DNA from: Saprospiraceae bacterium
GTDB taxonomy: Bacteria; Bacteroidota; Bacteroidia; Chitinophagales; Saprospiraceae
Length of the DNA: 32,280 nt
Assembly: GCA_020631135.1 (NCBI GenBank)
Contig: JAHDHU010000028.1
Coordinates: 1 to 32,280, forward strand
Direction of reading: 5' to 3'
In this document: positions 24,629 to 32,280 of the stretch, piece after piece
How positions within the stretch are numbered: position 1 is the stretch's first letter
How the letters are laid out: the number at the start of each line of letters is the position of its first letter
Translations under genes and position numbers: made by a program
Notes under the pieces: model-generated
Told to the model about the DNA's origin: nothing
What the model saw: the letters and a program-made list of their open reading frames with translations, nothing else
Database searches by the model: none

Positions 24629-27157
24629 CTAGAAATCTACCCGACATCGGAGGTTTATCCTTCTAGATGTTAAGTAATTTGGTATTGCATACTGAGTATT
24701 GATGATGGTTTTTATCCAAGTATTCGATGCCTCATTAGCAACATCCATGAGGTTAAAAACCTCCAAGCTCAACCATACGTTTTCTAAGTTTCGAAAAACA
24801 GATTGAGGCTTTTTGAGACGCATTTTTTCATTCCACATTAAATAAGAAAAACCCATATCTACCCTGTTATAGGGAGAGAATCTGTAAGTATTTCGATAAA
24901 CTTGATTGTTCCCTCTCAATCCAAAAGGCAAGCCTCCCCCTACACTCAAATTAAGATGCATTTTGAAATTTTCATTTCTCGGAAGGTAGTCTTGGAAAAA
25001 CATCGAAATATTAAATATTCTATCAGTTGGTCTTGGTACAAACTTAACAGCGGTTGCGATGCTATCTCCGACAAATCTCTGCAAATGCTGTACTCCGTCT
25101 AATTTTTCTACAGCTCTTAAAAATGAAATATTTACCCAAGATTCTGCACCTTCTACAAATTCGCCGTTGATTCTCAAATCTATCCCTGCAATGTGCCCAG
25201 AGGCATCATTTTCTCCACTGTATCTAATCCTGACATTATCTACCTCATAGCTTACCAAATCATCCAATTTTTTGTAGTAAAGCTCTGTTATCAGTTTAAA
25301 CGGCTTTTTAGGGTTTATCTTTTTCCAATAAAAGTCATGCGTCATTCCAAATACAGCATGGATTGAACGTTGAGATTTTATATCAGCGTTTATGGTACCA
25401 TCGGTTCGTCTTATCTCACGATAAAAAGGAGTTTGATAATAGACACCACCAGCCAGTTTAAATGAAATATCACGTTCCGCCTTGAGCGGCTTATAAAGTA
25501 GCTGAGCTCTCGGACTCACAGTTAACTCCTTATTGAGGCTCCAATAATTTGCCCTCACTCCTGTTGTCAATTTTAATTCGCTTTTCTCGGGTTTATAAAC
25601 ACCAAAAGTATTTTGCGCAAAACCGGAAAAACGATCAGAAACAATTAAGTTTTCACTTCTTAAACTGCTCGCAAGAATAACTTCTTCCGCACTAAACGGA
25701 AGACTATACCCTGCAGAATCTAATCTCTCCCACTCTTTAATCACATCATCCATTTCTTGATGTTGCCATTTAGCTCCCCATTGCAAAAAGTTATTCAAAT
25801 CTTTGTCTTCTCTTTCTGACGAAAATTCAATTCCACCCTTATGTTGGACATTGTATATGTGACTATACAAGCTATTTCGTGCAAATTGATGTTGAGTACC
25901 TGTACCCAATACTGCGATTTCCTCACCCAAATTATCACTGCCAAAATCAGTTTCAATTTGACTTAATCGATAATGACCGATGATGTCAAAGGTTTCCAAT
26001 TCTTCGCCCAAATAATTGGATGCGAGCAACTTTAAGTACAAAGGATTTTTATCCCTTTCGGGAAGATATGTTAAGGACAAACCTGTCATCCCATTCCTAA
26101 ATCTATCGGACTCTCCTCCTTCAAACACCGTCGTCAATTGTAATGCAAAATCTATCAGACCTAAGGCAGTAGATCTCTCAGTAGGTATAAAATTGTAATT
26201 GGCACTATTGTAATTTCCTAGAAATCCGAGCTGAAGGTCTCTAGTGATGTCATAGGTTAAATAAGCTTGGATGTCAGCAAAATTTGGAGTGTACTCACCT
26301 TTCACGTCAAGTGTACCTAAAAGATACTGCGTGGTCTTATATCGCGCTCCAAGAATATATCTGAGCTTATTGTATGAATTTGCTCCTAAACGCTTGCTCC
26401 CTTCTACATGAAAACCTGCCCCCAAGAAGCTTAACTCGGCCGAAGATTTAAATTTATCTGGTCTTTTGTAACTGATGTCTAAAACTGAAGACATTTTATC
26501 CCCATACTGCGCCTCGAAACCACCAGAAGAAAACTTCAAGTCTCTGATCATCGCAATATTTGGAAAGCTTAATCCTTCTTGTTGACCAGACCTGATAAGC
26601 TGTGGTCTGAAAATTTCGAAATCGTTGACATACACTAAGTTTTCGTCATAATTACCACCTCTCACATTATATTGCGAGCTTAATTCACCTCCAGTACCTG
26701 AAGAAACACCCAGTGCGATTGCAGGCAAAACACTTTCAAAGTTTCCTGAAGCTGTCGGAAGGTATTTAAGTTCAGTTACTTCCTCTTTAACCATCCCTAT
26801 GTCCTCAATTCTACTTTCACGAATAATCACTTCTGGACCTTCTTGATTGACCAATTCGAAATTAACATTTCGCTTGGCTCCTTTTCTCATTGCTGGAATT
26901 GTAAACTCTGATTCTCCGTAACCTAATCTACTACAAACGATGGTTTGACTTTTATCAGACTCTACGATAAGGCGATAAGCACCATTTAAATCACTTTCAA
27001 CAGCCTTTGAGGTTCCTTTGATATATATGGTCGCCAATTCTATCGGCATTTTTGAGTCTATATCCAACACATTACCGAAAACAATCGTTTCTTGTGCTGA
27101 CACATTCAATGCTCCGAAACAACTCAACAATACAATAACACATTTCAATAATCTCAT
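24629..27157 (-). CDS. TonB-dependent outer-membrane receptor with carboxypeptidase-regulatory-like domain
   Basis: The 842-residue protein has a signal peptide (1-22, ending NVSAQ). A CarboxypepD_reg-like beta domain follows (~25-105, VFGNVLDIDSKMPIELATIY ... LNGAYRL). The plug (~120-230) shows YNVRGGNYDENLVYVNDFEI and GGFEAQYGDKMSSVLDI, and the rest is a long barrel ending in Phe. Such receptors import large or scarce substrates using TonB energy. There is no SusD-type lipoprotein partner, so this is not a glycan-utilisation pair, and the substrate is unknown. Its ATG overlaps the rpe stop by one base (TAATG), so expression should be coupled to rpe. Confidence 0.92.
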   Translation of the reverse strand: MRLLKCVIVLLSCFGALNVSAQETIVFGNVLDIDSKMPIELATIYIKGTSKAVESDLNGAYRLIVESDKSQTIVCSRLGYGESEFTIPAMRKGAKRNVNFELVNQEGPEVIIRESRIEDIGMVKEEVTELKYLPTASGNFESVLPAIALGVSSGTGGELSSQYNVRGGNYDENLVYVNDFEIFRPQLIRSGQQEGLSFPNIAMIRDLKFSSGGFEAQYGDKMSSVLDISYKRPDKFKSSAELSFLGAGFHVEGSKRLGANSYNKLRYILGARYKTTQYLLGTLDVKGEYTPNFADIQAYLTYDITRDLQLGFLGNYNSANYNFIPTERSTALGLIDFALQLTTVFEGGESDRFRNGMTGLSLTYLPERDKNPLYLKLLASNYLGEELETFDIIGHYRLSQIETDFGSDNLGEEIAVLGTGTQHQFARNSLYSHIYNVQHKGGIEFSSEREDKDLNNFLQWGAKWQHQEMDDVIKEWERLDSAGYSLPFSAEEVILASSLRSENLIVSDRFSGFAQNTFGVYKPEKSELKLTTGVRANYWSLNKELTVSPRAQLLYKPLKAERDISFKLAGGVYYQTPFYREIRRTDGTINADIKSQRSIHAVFGMTHDFYWKKINPKKPFKLITELYYKKLDDLVSYEVDNVRIRYSGENDASGHIAGIDLRINGEFVEGAESWVNISFLRAVEKLDGVQHLQRFVGDSIATAVKFVPRPTDRIFNISMFFQDYLPRNENFKMHLNLSVGGGLPFGLRGNNQVYRNTYRFSPYNRVDMGFSYLMWNEKMRLKKPQSVFRNLENVWLSLEVFNLMDVANEASNTWIKTIINTQYAIPNYLTSRRINLRCRVDF

Positions 27158-27813
27158 TAAGAAGGCATCGCTTTTAATCTTTGAATTGCCAAGAGTGGAT
27201 CTTCAGCTTTAAACACACTACTTCCTGCCACCAAGACATCTGCACCGGCTTCAAGAATTTTTTCTGCATTTTGCAGCCCTACGCCTCCATCGATCTCAAT
27301 CATAGCACTACAATTTCGCTCTATTAACTGGCTTTTTAGTTTCTTTATTTTAAGAAGTGTTTGATAAATAAACTTTTGTCCGCCAAAGCCGGGGTTCACG
27401 GACATCAAACAGATCAAATCTAAATCTTCTAGTACGTTTTCTATATTCTTTATTGATGTATGCGGATTAAGTGCTACTCCAGCTTTAGCACCTGTCTCTT
27501 TTATTTGGTATATCACTCGATGAAGATGATTCGTCGCTTCTTCATGAACTGTGATAATATCCGCACCTGAATCCCGAAAACTTTGAATATATCTTTCCGG
27601 TTTTTCAATCATTAAATGGACATCGACAATTTTGTTGCAATGCTTTGCTATCGTTTTAACGATATTTTGCCCAAAACTTATGTTAGGTACAAATAAACCA
27701 TCCATCACATCTACATGTAACCAATCCGCCTCACTAGAATTGATCATTTCTATTTCTGACTCAAGCTGACCAAAATTTGCTGCAAGTATTGATGGGGCCA
27801 CTAGATGTTTCAT
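27157..27813 (-). CDS. rpe: Ribulose-phosphate 3-epimerase
   Basis: The 218-residue TIM-barrel enzyme interconverts ribulose 5-phosphate and xylulose 5-phosphate in the pentose phosphate pathway. Conserved blocks are present in order: APSILAANF at the N-terminus, WLHVDVMDGLFVPNISFG, VDVHLMIEKPE, MSVNPGFGGQKF, and IEIDGGVG...GADVLVAGSSVF. The metal-binding His and Asp residues of these blocks are intact. Length is normal. It is the first gene of a two-gene unit with the TonB receptor. A near-match -7 box (TACTTTTA on minus, 27840-27833) lies 20 bases before the ATG. Confidence 0.96.
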   Translation of the reverse strand: MKHLVAPSILAANFGQLESEIEMINSSEADWLHVDVMDGLFVPNISFGQNIVKTIAKHCNKIVDVHLMIEKPERYIQSFRDSGADIITVHEEATNHLHRVIYQIKETGAKAGVALNPHTSIKNIENVLEDLDLICLMSVNPGFGGQKFIYQTLLKIKKLKSQLIERNCSAMIEIDGGVGLQNAEKILEAGADVLVAGSSVFKAEDPLLAIQRLKAMPS

Positions 27814-27850
27814 TGGATTGCCATTTAAACCTAAAAGTACATTTAGATTT

Positions 27851-27875
27851 TCATATCTAAGATTTATAGATATGA
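27851..27875. repeat. Hairpin in the rpe-rarA divergent region
   Basis: TCATATCTA (27851-27859) and TAGATATGA (27867-27875) are perfect inverse complements around a seven-base loop. The stem lies between two divergent starts, so it is an operator or leader hairpin candidate rather than a terminator; both flanks are AT-rich and there is no G/C-rich core. Confidence 0.5.
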
Positions 27876-27996
27876 GAAATTATTTAATACAACGGGTCAA
27901 CAAGACCACACAATTTCGAATTTTTAGGTCTCATTGATATTTTAAAAATATTTTGACCAATCATTCGAATGAAGTAATTCTCTCTATCTTCAATCT

Positions 27997-29271
27997 ATGC
28001 AACCTTTAGCAGAGCGGATGCGACCCTTGTCGTTTGATGATTACATCGGTCAAGAACATTTGATGGGCGATGGAGCAATTCTTAGAAACGTAATTGAATC
28101 TGGAAGTATACCATCGTTTATACTTTGGGGTCCACCAGGTGTGGGCAAAACTAGTATTGCTTCTATCATAGCCGAGAAACTAGAAGCACCCTACTACGCC
28201 TTAAGTGCCGTGAATTCTGGAGTCAAGGATGTACGCGAAACCATCGAATCTGCCAAAAAACAAAAGTTTTTCGATAACAACCCACCTGTCTTATTTATTG
28301 ATGAGATTCATCGATTTAGTAAATCACAACAAGACTCATTGTTACTTGCTGTAGAGAAAGGGATTGTCACTTTAATAGGTGCTACAACTGAAAACCCTTC
28401 TTTCGAAGTCATTTCTGCACTTCTATCGCGATGTCAAGTGTATGTTTTAAAACCTTTGGAAAAAGAACATCTAATTAAGCTTGTAGATGCTGCAGTGTCC
28501 AAAGATCTAATACTCAGGGAGCGCAAAATATCAGTCAAAGAATACGATTCTCTTTTAAAATTTTCAGGTGGAGACGCTCGAAAACTTTACAATTCTTTAG
28601 AAATCGTAATCAATCAGTTTCCAATTGAGGAAGATGTAATCATCACCAATGATTTTGTTGAGCAGACGATTCAACAAAACATTCAGCAATACGACAAGAC
28701 AGGGGAAAATCATTATGATACTGTTTCTGCATTTATCAAATCGATTCGCGGAAGCGACCCCAACGCTACAGTCTATTATTTAGCTCGTATGATTGAAGGA
28801 GGTGAAGATCCTAAGTTTATTGCAAGAAGACTCATTATCCTGGCATCAGAAGATATTGGTTTAGCCAACCCAAATGCATTGTTATTGGCAACGAGTTGCT
28901 TCACTGCGATAGAACGAATCGGATTGCCGGAAGGCAGAATTATCTTGTCCCAGGTTTCAATTTATTTGGCTTGTTCACCAAAATCTAACTCGGCATATGC
29001 TGCCATTTCTGAAGCACAAGCTAAAGTTAGAGAAACTGGACCATTATCTATTCCACTCAAACTGAGAAATGCTCCAACCAAATTGATGAAAGAATTAGGT
29101 TACGGAGCAGATTACAATTATGCACATAATCATAAAAGCAATTTTGTCTTAGACGAGTATTTACCAGAAGAAATCAAGTCTTCAAATTTTTATAAATCTG
29201 GGCAAAATCTTCAGGAACAAAAACTCGTTGAGCGAATAAAAAAATTGTGGAAGGATAAATATAATTTTTAA
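27997..29271 (+). CDS. rarA: Replication-associated recombination protein A (RarA/MgsA AAA+ ATPase)
   Basis: The 424-residue protein has the AAA+ core with Walker A GPPGVGKT (45-52) and Walker [11 protein letters not shown] (98-107), sensor [11 protein letters not shown], and the C-terminal tetramerisation region with SEDIGLANP and [15 protein letters not shown]...YAHNHK. The N-terminal [19 protein letters not shown] is typical of RarA. It acts at stalled replication forks together with SSB. Length is normal. Its stop overlaps the next ATG by one base (TAATG), so the acyltransferase is translationally coupled. The upstream region carries the 27851-27875 hairpin but no exact -7 box. Confidence 0.96.
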   Translation: MQPLAERMRPLSFDDYIGQEHLMGDGAILRNVIESGSIPSFILWGPPGVGKTSIASIIAEKLEAPYYALSAVNSGVKDVRETIESAKKQKFFDNNPPVLFIDEIHRFSKSQQDSLLLAVEKGIVTLIGATTENPSFEVISALLSRCQVYVLKPLEKEHLIKLVDAAVSKDLILRERKISVKEYDSLLKFSGGDARKLYNSLEIVINQFPIEEDVIITNDFVEQTIQQNIQQYDKTGENHYDTVSAFIKSIRGSDPNATVYYLARMIEGGEDPKFIARRLIILASEDIGLANPNALLLATSCFTAIERIGLPEGRIILSQVSIYLACSPKSNSAYAAISEAQAKVRETGPLSIPLKLRNAPTKLMKELGYGADYNYAHNHKSNFVLDEYLPEEIKSSNFYKSGQNLQEQKLVERIKKLWKDKYNF

Positions 29272-30146
29272 TGCATTATTTTAATTATCTAGCTTTTAGA
29301 TTGTTTGCTTTTCTAATTGGTCTCTTACCATTTGGCTTACTATATCAACTTTCTAACATTTTAGCTTGGGTTCTTCGTGTTGTTTTTAAATACCGATATA
29401 AAGTTATTAAGGACAACTTGCACAAAGCCTTTCCGTCAAAATCCAGTCAAGAAAAAAAGGAAATACTCAAAAATTATTACGCACATTTAGCCGACATACT
29501 TTTAGAAGGAATCAAAGGCTTTAGCATGAGTCCCGCAGAATCCAATAAAAGATACATTTGGAAAAATCCAGAATTCACGGACAAATTTTATAAGCAAAAT
29601 CGTCATGTAATCGCGATGGCAAGTCATTATGGTAACTGGGAATGGGGAACTCAGACCATAGGTCACCAATTGATGCACCGAACACTTGGGATCGTTAAAT
29701 TGGTTAAAAATCCATATCTCAATAAATATTTGCAAGATCAACGTTGCGCCAAAAATGTCTTTGTTGCAGACATTTCGAAAACCCAAGAAAACATCGTAGC
29801 GTTTAAATCCGAGCCAACTCTTTTTTTGTTTATCTCTGACCAAAGTCCACGCAATCTCCAAAAAGCTCAATGGGTCGAATTTTTGGGCATCAAAACTCCT
29901 TCTTTATATGGAGCGGATCGCTTAGCTCGAAAAACAGGATGGCCAGTGGTTAACATTAAAGTTGAACGCGTAAAACGAGGACATTATGAGCTGAAAACTG
30001 AACTTATTTGCGAAGACCCGAACAATACCTCCGATGGTGAAATAACTTCTATTTACATGTCAAAATTAGAAGAGCAAATCCGTAATAAACCAGAACATTG
30101 GCTTTGGAGTCATCGAAGATGGAAAGAAGAGCGATATTTTAAATAG
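29271..30146 (+). CDS. LpxL/HtrB-family lysophospholipid (lipid A-type) acyltransferase
   Basis: The 291-residue protein has an N-terminal membrane anchor (~8-38, YLAFRLFAFLIGLLPFGLLY). The acyltransferase catalytic motif is HYGNWEWG (H-x4-E), followed by the substrate-site segment FISDQSPRN and the C-terminal PEHWLWSHRRWK block. All are hallmarks of late acyltransferases that add secondary acyl chains to lipid A precursors at the inner membrane, although in Bacteroidota some relatives act on other lipids. It is coupled to rarA by a one-base overlap, an arrangement without obvious functional logic. Confidence 0.91.
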   Translation: MHYFNYLAFRLFAFLIGLLPFGLLYQLSNILAWVLRVVFKYRYKVIKDNLHKAFPSKSSQEKKEILKNYYAHLADILLEGIKGFSMSPAESNKRYIWKNPEFTDKFYKQNRHVIAMASHYGNWEWGTQTIGHQLMHRTLGIVKLVKNPYLNKYLQDQRCAKNVFVADISKTQENIVAFKSEPTLFLFISDQSPRNLQKAQWVEFLGIKTPSLYGADRLARKTGWPVVNIKVERVKRGHYELKTELICEDPNNTSDGEITSIYMSKLEEQIRNKPEHWLWSHRRWKEERYFK

Positions 30147-30197
30147 ATCATAACTTTTAAAATCCGAATAACGTGTATATTTAAGTAAACACCAATC

Positions 30198-30911
30198 ATG
30201 AAAAAAACGATACTACTTCTATTACTTTTTTGTGGCGCTTCAATCATCCATAGCCAAAAAACTCAATATATCGTCAGTGCTGCCGATATGTTTTCTCGAA
30301 AAAAAGTCTCTTATATAAGCTTAAAAGATGGAGGTGAAATAGAAGGAAAAATCAAAAAGTTGAAACGTACGAAAGGGCTTTTCAAAGAAATTCAAATTGA
30401 AACAGAAGAAGGGGAAAAACATAAACTATATCCTGAAGATATTGAGTCTATGTATTTACCTCAAAGTGGGTTTGACAAACTCAACAAAACTTTTGATTTT
30501 GCTGCTAACATTCACAACACAGATGAGGATGACTTAAACTATGAATATCTCCAGAATGGATATGCCTACTTTGAGAGTGTTAACGTTGAATACAAAGGTG
30601 GAGAAAGAACATTATTATTACAATTACTAAACCCTAGTTGTTCTCAGTACATTAGCATTTATCATAATCCTTATGCAAGAGAAACTCAATCGATTGGAAT
30701 TGGAGGATTTAAAGTCGCAGGGGGAAAGGATCGATCCTACTATGTAAAAAAAGGGAAAGATCCAGCCTTTAAACTAAAGCGTACTTATTATAATGACGAA
30801 GCCAATTATTTGTACGGAGATTGCGATGGCTTTGTTGAAGAAGGTTTTGACTTTTTCAACCTAGGTTTGGATGTACACGATTATACGTACAACTGTAAAC
30901 ACGAAAAGTAA
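30198..30911 (+). CDS. Secreted protein of unknown function
   Basis: I do not recognise this 237-residue protein. It has a clear signal peptide (MKKTILLLLLFCGASIIHSQ), then a small basic/acidic beta region (SLKDGGEIEGKIKKLKRTKG) resembling the short LKDGSxIxGxI strands seen in many uncharacterised envelope proteins. A region with aromatic strands follows, then a Cys-containing tail (GDCDGFVEEGFDFF...YNCKHEK). Three Cys in the mature part could form a disulfide outside the cytoplasm. No lipobox, membrane span or sorting tail is seen. TATATTTA at 30176-30183 is a one-mismatch -7 box. It may be an independent transcript following the acyltransferase. Confidence 0.8.
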   Translation: MKKTILLLLLFCGASIIHSQKTQYIVSAADMFSRKKVSYISLKDGGEIEGKIKKLKRTKGLFKEIQIETEEGEKHKLYPEDIESMYLPQSGFDKLNKTFDFAANIHNTDEDDLNYEYLQNGYAYFESVNVEYKGGERTLLLQLLNPSCSQYISIYHNPYARETQSIGIGGFKVAGGKDRSYYVKKGKDPAFKLKRTYYNDEANYLYGDCDGFVEEGFDFFNLGLDVHDYTYNCKHEK

Positions 30912-30913
30912 TT

Positions 30914-31573
30914 TTAAAAATAAGGTTCGAAGTTTTCTTCAGTAGAAAGTTTCATTTGAAACAAATCCAATATTTCCAAGATATTAGAGAAAACAGGGCG
31001 CTCTGAGGAATAGAATTGTTCGAGACTCATCCACTCGGCCTTAACTATATCTTCTTCGGTTTGAGGCACCGTTTCTTGTTTGTAAGTGTTCATCAAATAC
31101 CAATGGGCAACTTTCAACATACGTTTGCCATTGGAATTTTTATAAGAATGATTGGATGTCCCTAATTTACCTGCGATGATCATATCTCTAACACCTGTCT
31201 CTTCTTGTACTTCTCTCAAGGCAGCACTTTTCTTTTTCTCTAAGGGATCGATTTTGCCTTTTGGCAAATCCCAAAAACCTCTTCTGAAAATGAATAAGAT
31301 TTCCCCGTCTTCATTTAAAACCAAACCTCCAGCTGCTGGCACTATTTTATAAAGACTTTTAAAATCTTCTTTGAGCAATTTAAACTCATCAGAATAAATT
31401 ATGACCTCATCGTAATCATCACCTTTTTCCATTAGATCGATGTAATTAAGAAGTGATTTTTTCTTTTTGGTGTAATTAGCCAAAAGCTGCTTCCTATCCT
31501 CATTCTTAACAAAGGAAACTTTATTAGTTGGACAAAGAATTAAAGGAGAGTCATTTATGTAGATTTTGTACAT
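30914..31573 (-). CDS. Nudix hydrolase
   Basis: The 219-residue protein has a full Nudix box G-x5-E-x7-REVQEETGV (residues 106-128), preceded by FRRGFWDLPKGK. It hydrolyses a nucleoside diphosphate linked to another moiety; the substrate cannot be read from sequence. The ~75-residue N-terminal extension (MYKIYINDSPLIL...) is a separate small domain found in Bacteroidota homologues. I chose ATG 31573; the frame stays open to 31678, but that part is the antisense of pyrE and not coding. The 28-base gap to the divergent pyrE start is very short, and this start codon lies inside the pyrE -7 box. Confidence 0.92.
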   Translation of the reverse strand: MYKIYINDSPLILCPTNKVSFVKNEDRKQLLANYTKKKKSLLNYIDLMEKGDDYDEVIIYSDEFKLLKEDFKSLYKIVPAAGGLVLNEDGEILFIFRRGFWDLPKGKIDPLEKKKSAALREVQEETGVRDMIIAGKLGTSNHSYKNSNGKRMLKVAHWYLMNTYKQETVPQTEEDIVKAEWMSLEQFYSSERPVFSNILEILDLFQMKLSTEENFEPYF

Positions 31574-31576
31574 TTG
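31569..31576 (+). promoter_or_regulatory. Candidate -7 box (TACATTTG) for pyrE
   Basis: An exact TAnnTTTG match lies 25 bases before the pyrE ATG, giving a predicted leader of about 22 bases. Bases 31571-31573 of this box are also the complement of the Nudix start codon. No -33 TTG is present at normal spacing. Confidence 0.45.
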
Positions 31577-31601
31577 CCGCCGAGTTACAAGGTCGAATTT
31601 A

Positions 31602-32240
31602 ATGAATATCGCCAAAGCACTTGCGGAAAATCTACTAAAAATTAATGCTGTCAAATTAAAAGCAGATGAACCCTTCACATGGGCATCTGGAATGAGGTCT
31701 CCAATTTACTGTGACAACAGAATTTCTTTATCTCATCCCGAAGTTAGAAGTTTGATTAAATCTGCATTCGCAGAAAAAGCAAAAACTTATCAAGGAATCG
31801 AAATCATCATCGGAGTAGCAACTGCCGGTATCGCTCATGGAGCCTTACTTGCTGATGAACTTGATTTACCATTTGCTTATGTTCGAAGCAAAGCCAAAGG
31901 TCACGGAAGACAAAACCAAATCGAAGGCGAAGTTTCAAACGGTCAAAAAGCCTTGGTTATTGAAGATTTGATTTCTACTGGAGGCTCTTCCATACAAGCG
32001 GTAGAAGTCCTAAGAAATGCAGGTGCTTCTGTTTTGGCGGTTGGTGCGATTTTCGATTATGGTTTTGATCTATCACAAAAGAATTTTAAAGAAGCTCAAT
32101 GTGATTATTTTTCTTTATCAAATTACCCAGCATTATTAGAGGAAGCTGAAAAGATTAAATATATTACTGAGGAACAAAAAAACACCCTTCTCGATTGGAA
32201 TCAAAATCCCCAATCGTGGTACAAAAAAAACTTTAACTGA
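31602..32240 (+). CDS. pyrE: Orotate phosphoribosyltransferase
   Basis: The 212-residue enzyme makes orotidine 5'-monophosphate from orotate and PRPP in pyrimidine synthesis. The PRPP-binding loop LVIEDLISTGGS (118-129) and the catalytic loop VRSKAKGHGRQNQIEG (94-109, with Lys and His) are intact, as is the N-terminal FTWASGMRSPIYCDNR substrate segment. I chose ATG 31602; an earlier in-frame ATG at 31566 would lie at or before the -7 box and adds residues unlike the family. The TGA stop overlaps the following ATG by one base. Confidence 0.96.
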   Translation: MNIAKALAENLLKINAVKLKADEPFTWASGMRSPIYCDNRISLSHPEVRSLIKSAFAEKAKTYQGIEIIIGVATAGIAHGALLADELDLPFAYVRSKAKGHGRQNQIEGEVSNGQKALVIEDLISTGGSSIQAVEVLRNAGASVLAVGAIFDYGFDLSQKNFKEAQCDYFSLSNYPALLEEAEKIKYITEEQKNTLLDWNQNPQSWYKKNFN

Positions 32241-32280
32241 TGTCGGTAATTACCAAATCGTCTGAAAAATTTCTTAAGTC
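32240..32280 (+). CDS. Start of an unidentified gene coupled to pyrE, cut by window edge
   Basis: An ATG at 32240 overlaps the pyrE TGA and opens MSVITKSSEKFLK up to the edge. Thirteen residues are too few for a family call. In related Bacteroidota a small SRPBCC-type protein often follows pyrE, and that is only a guess here. Confidence 0.5.
   Translation, partial: MSVITKSSEKFLK

Noticed and set aside
24629-27157. SusCD-type polysaccharide utilisation locus
   Set aside because: No SusD-like lipoprotein, glycoside hydrolase or dedicated regulator lies beside the receptor; its neighbour is rpe.
31574-31678. N-terminal extension of the Nudix hydrolase to 31678
   Set aside because: The extension is antisense to the conserved start of pyrE and the true Nudix N-terminus fits the ATG at 31573.

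Overview
The window reads as chromosomal DNA of a Bacteroidota bacterium, most likely of the Saprospiraceae/Saprospiria type. The evidence is a PorP/SprF-family outer-membrane protein, two classes of type IX secretion (T9SS) tails (a type A tail on a 3613-residue adhesin and a type B/CHU_C tail on a second adhesin), a carboxypeptidase-regulatory/TonB receptor, lipoproteins with Bacteroidota-style lipoboxes, and TAnnTTTG (-7) promoter boxes in front of several genes. The lineage call within Bacteroidota is an inference from the adhesin tail architecture, not from a marker gene.

Layout. Bases 1-764 (-) hold the near-complete start of an NlpC/P60 endopeptidase, divergent from a lone PorP/SprF gene (843-1904, +). 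Two tandem GT4 glycosyltransferases (1901-4283, -) are divergent from lolD (4414-5076, +), which converges on a membrane fatty acid desaturase (5088-6212, -). A strong intrinsic terminator at 6301-6335 closes the giant adhesin gene (6359-17200, -), which fills a third of the window. After a 334-base gene-free stretch comes a DASH-type cryptochrome/photolyase (17535-18962, -), divergent from a tightly packed three-gene unit: a Met/His-rich helical lipoprotein, a SCO copper chaperone lipoprotein and a cytochrome c lipoprotein (19025-20430, +). Next is a second T9SS-exported protein (20524-24566, +) that is split into two reading frames near 22890-22926. A TonB receptor coupled to rpe (24629-27813, -) is divergent from rarA coupled to a lipid A-type acyltransferase (27997-30146, +). 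A small unknown secreted protein (30198-30911, +) converges on a Nudix hydrolase (30914-31573, -). That gene is divergent from pyrE (31602-32240, +), whose stop overlaps the start of a further gene running off the window.

How the genes fit together. Most of the window concerns the cell envelope: murein processing (NlpC/P60), lipoprotein export (LolD), lipid modification (desaturase, acyltransferase), glycan synthesis (the two GT4s) and secretion of large surface proteins through T9SS. The rest is ordinary housekeeping (rpe, rarA, pyrE, Nudix). I see no prophage, insertion sequence, CRISPR array, defence island, tRNA or rRNA. The items most worth a second look are the Met/His stripe in the small lipoprotein beside the SCO chaperone, the frameshift that cuts the CHU_C tail off its signal peptide, the internal architecture of the giant adhesin, and -7 boxes placed so close to the lolD and porP-like start codons that leaderless transcripts are predicted. 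TTG start codons appear to be used at least four times.
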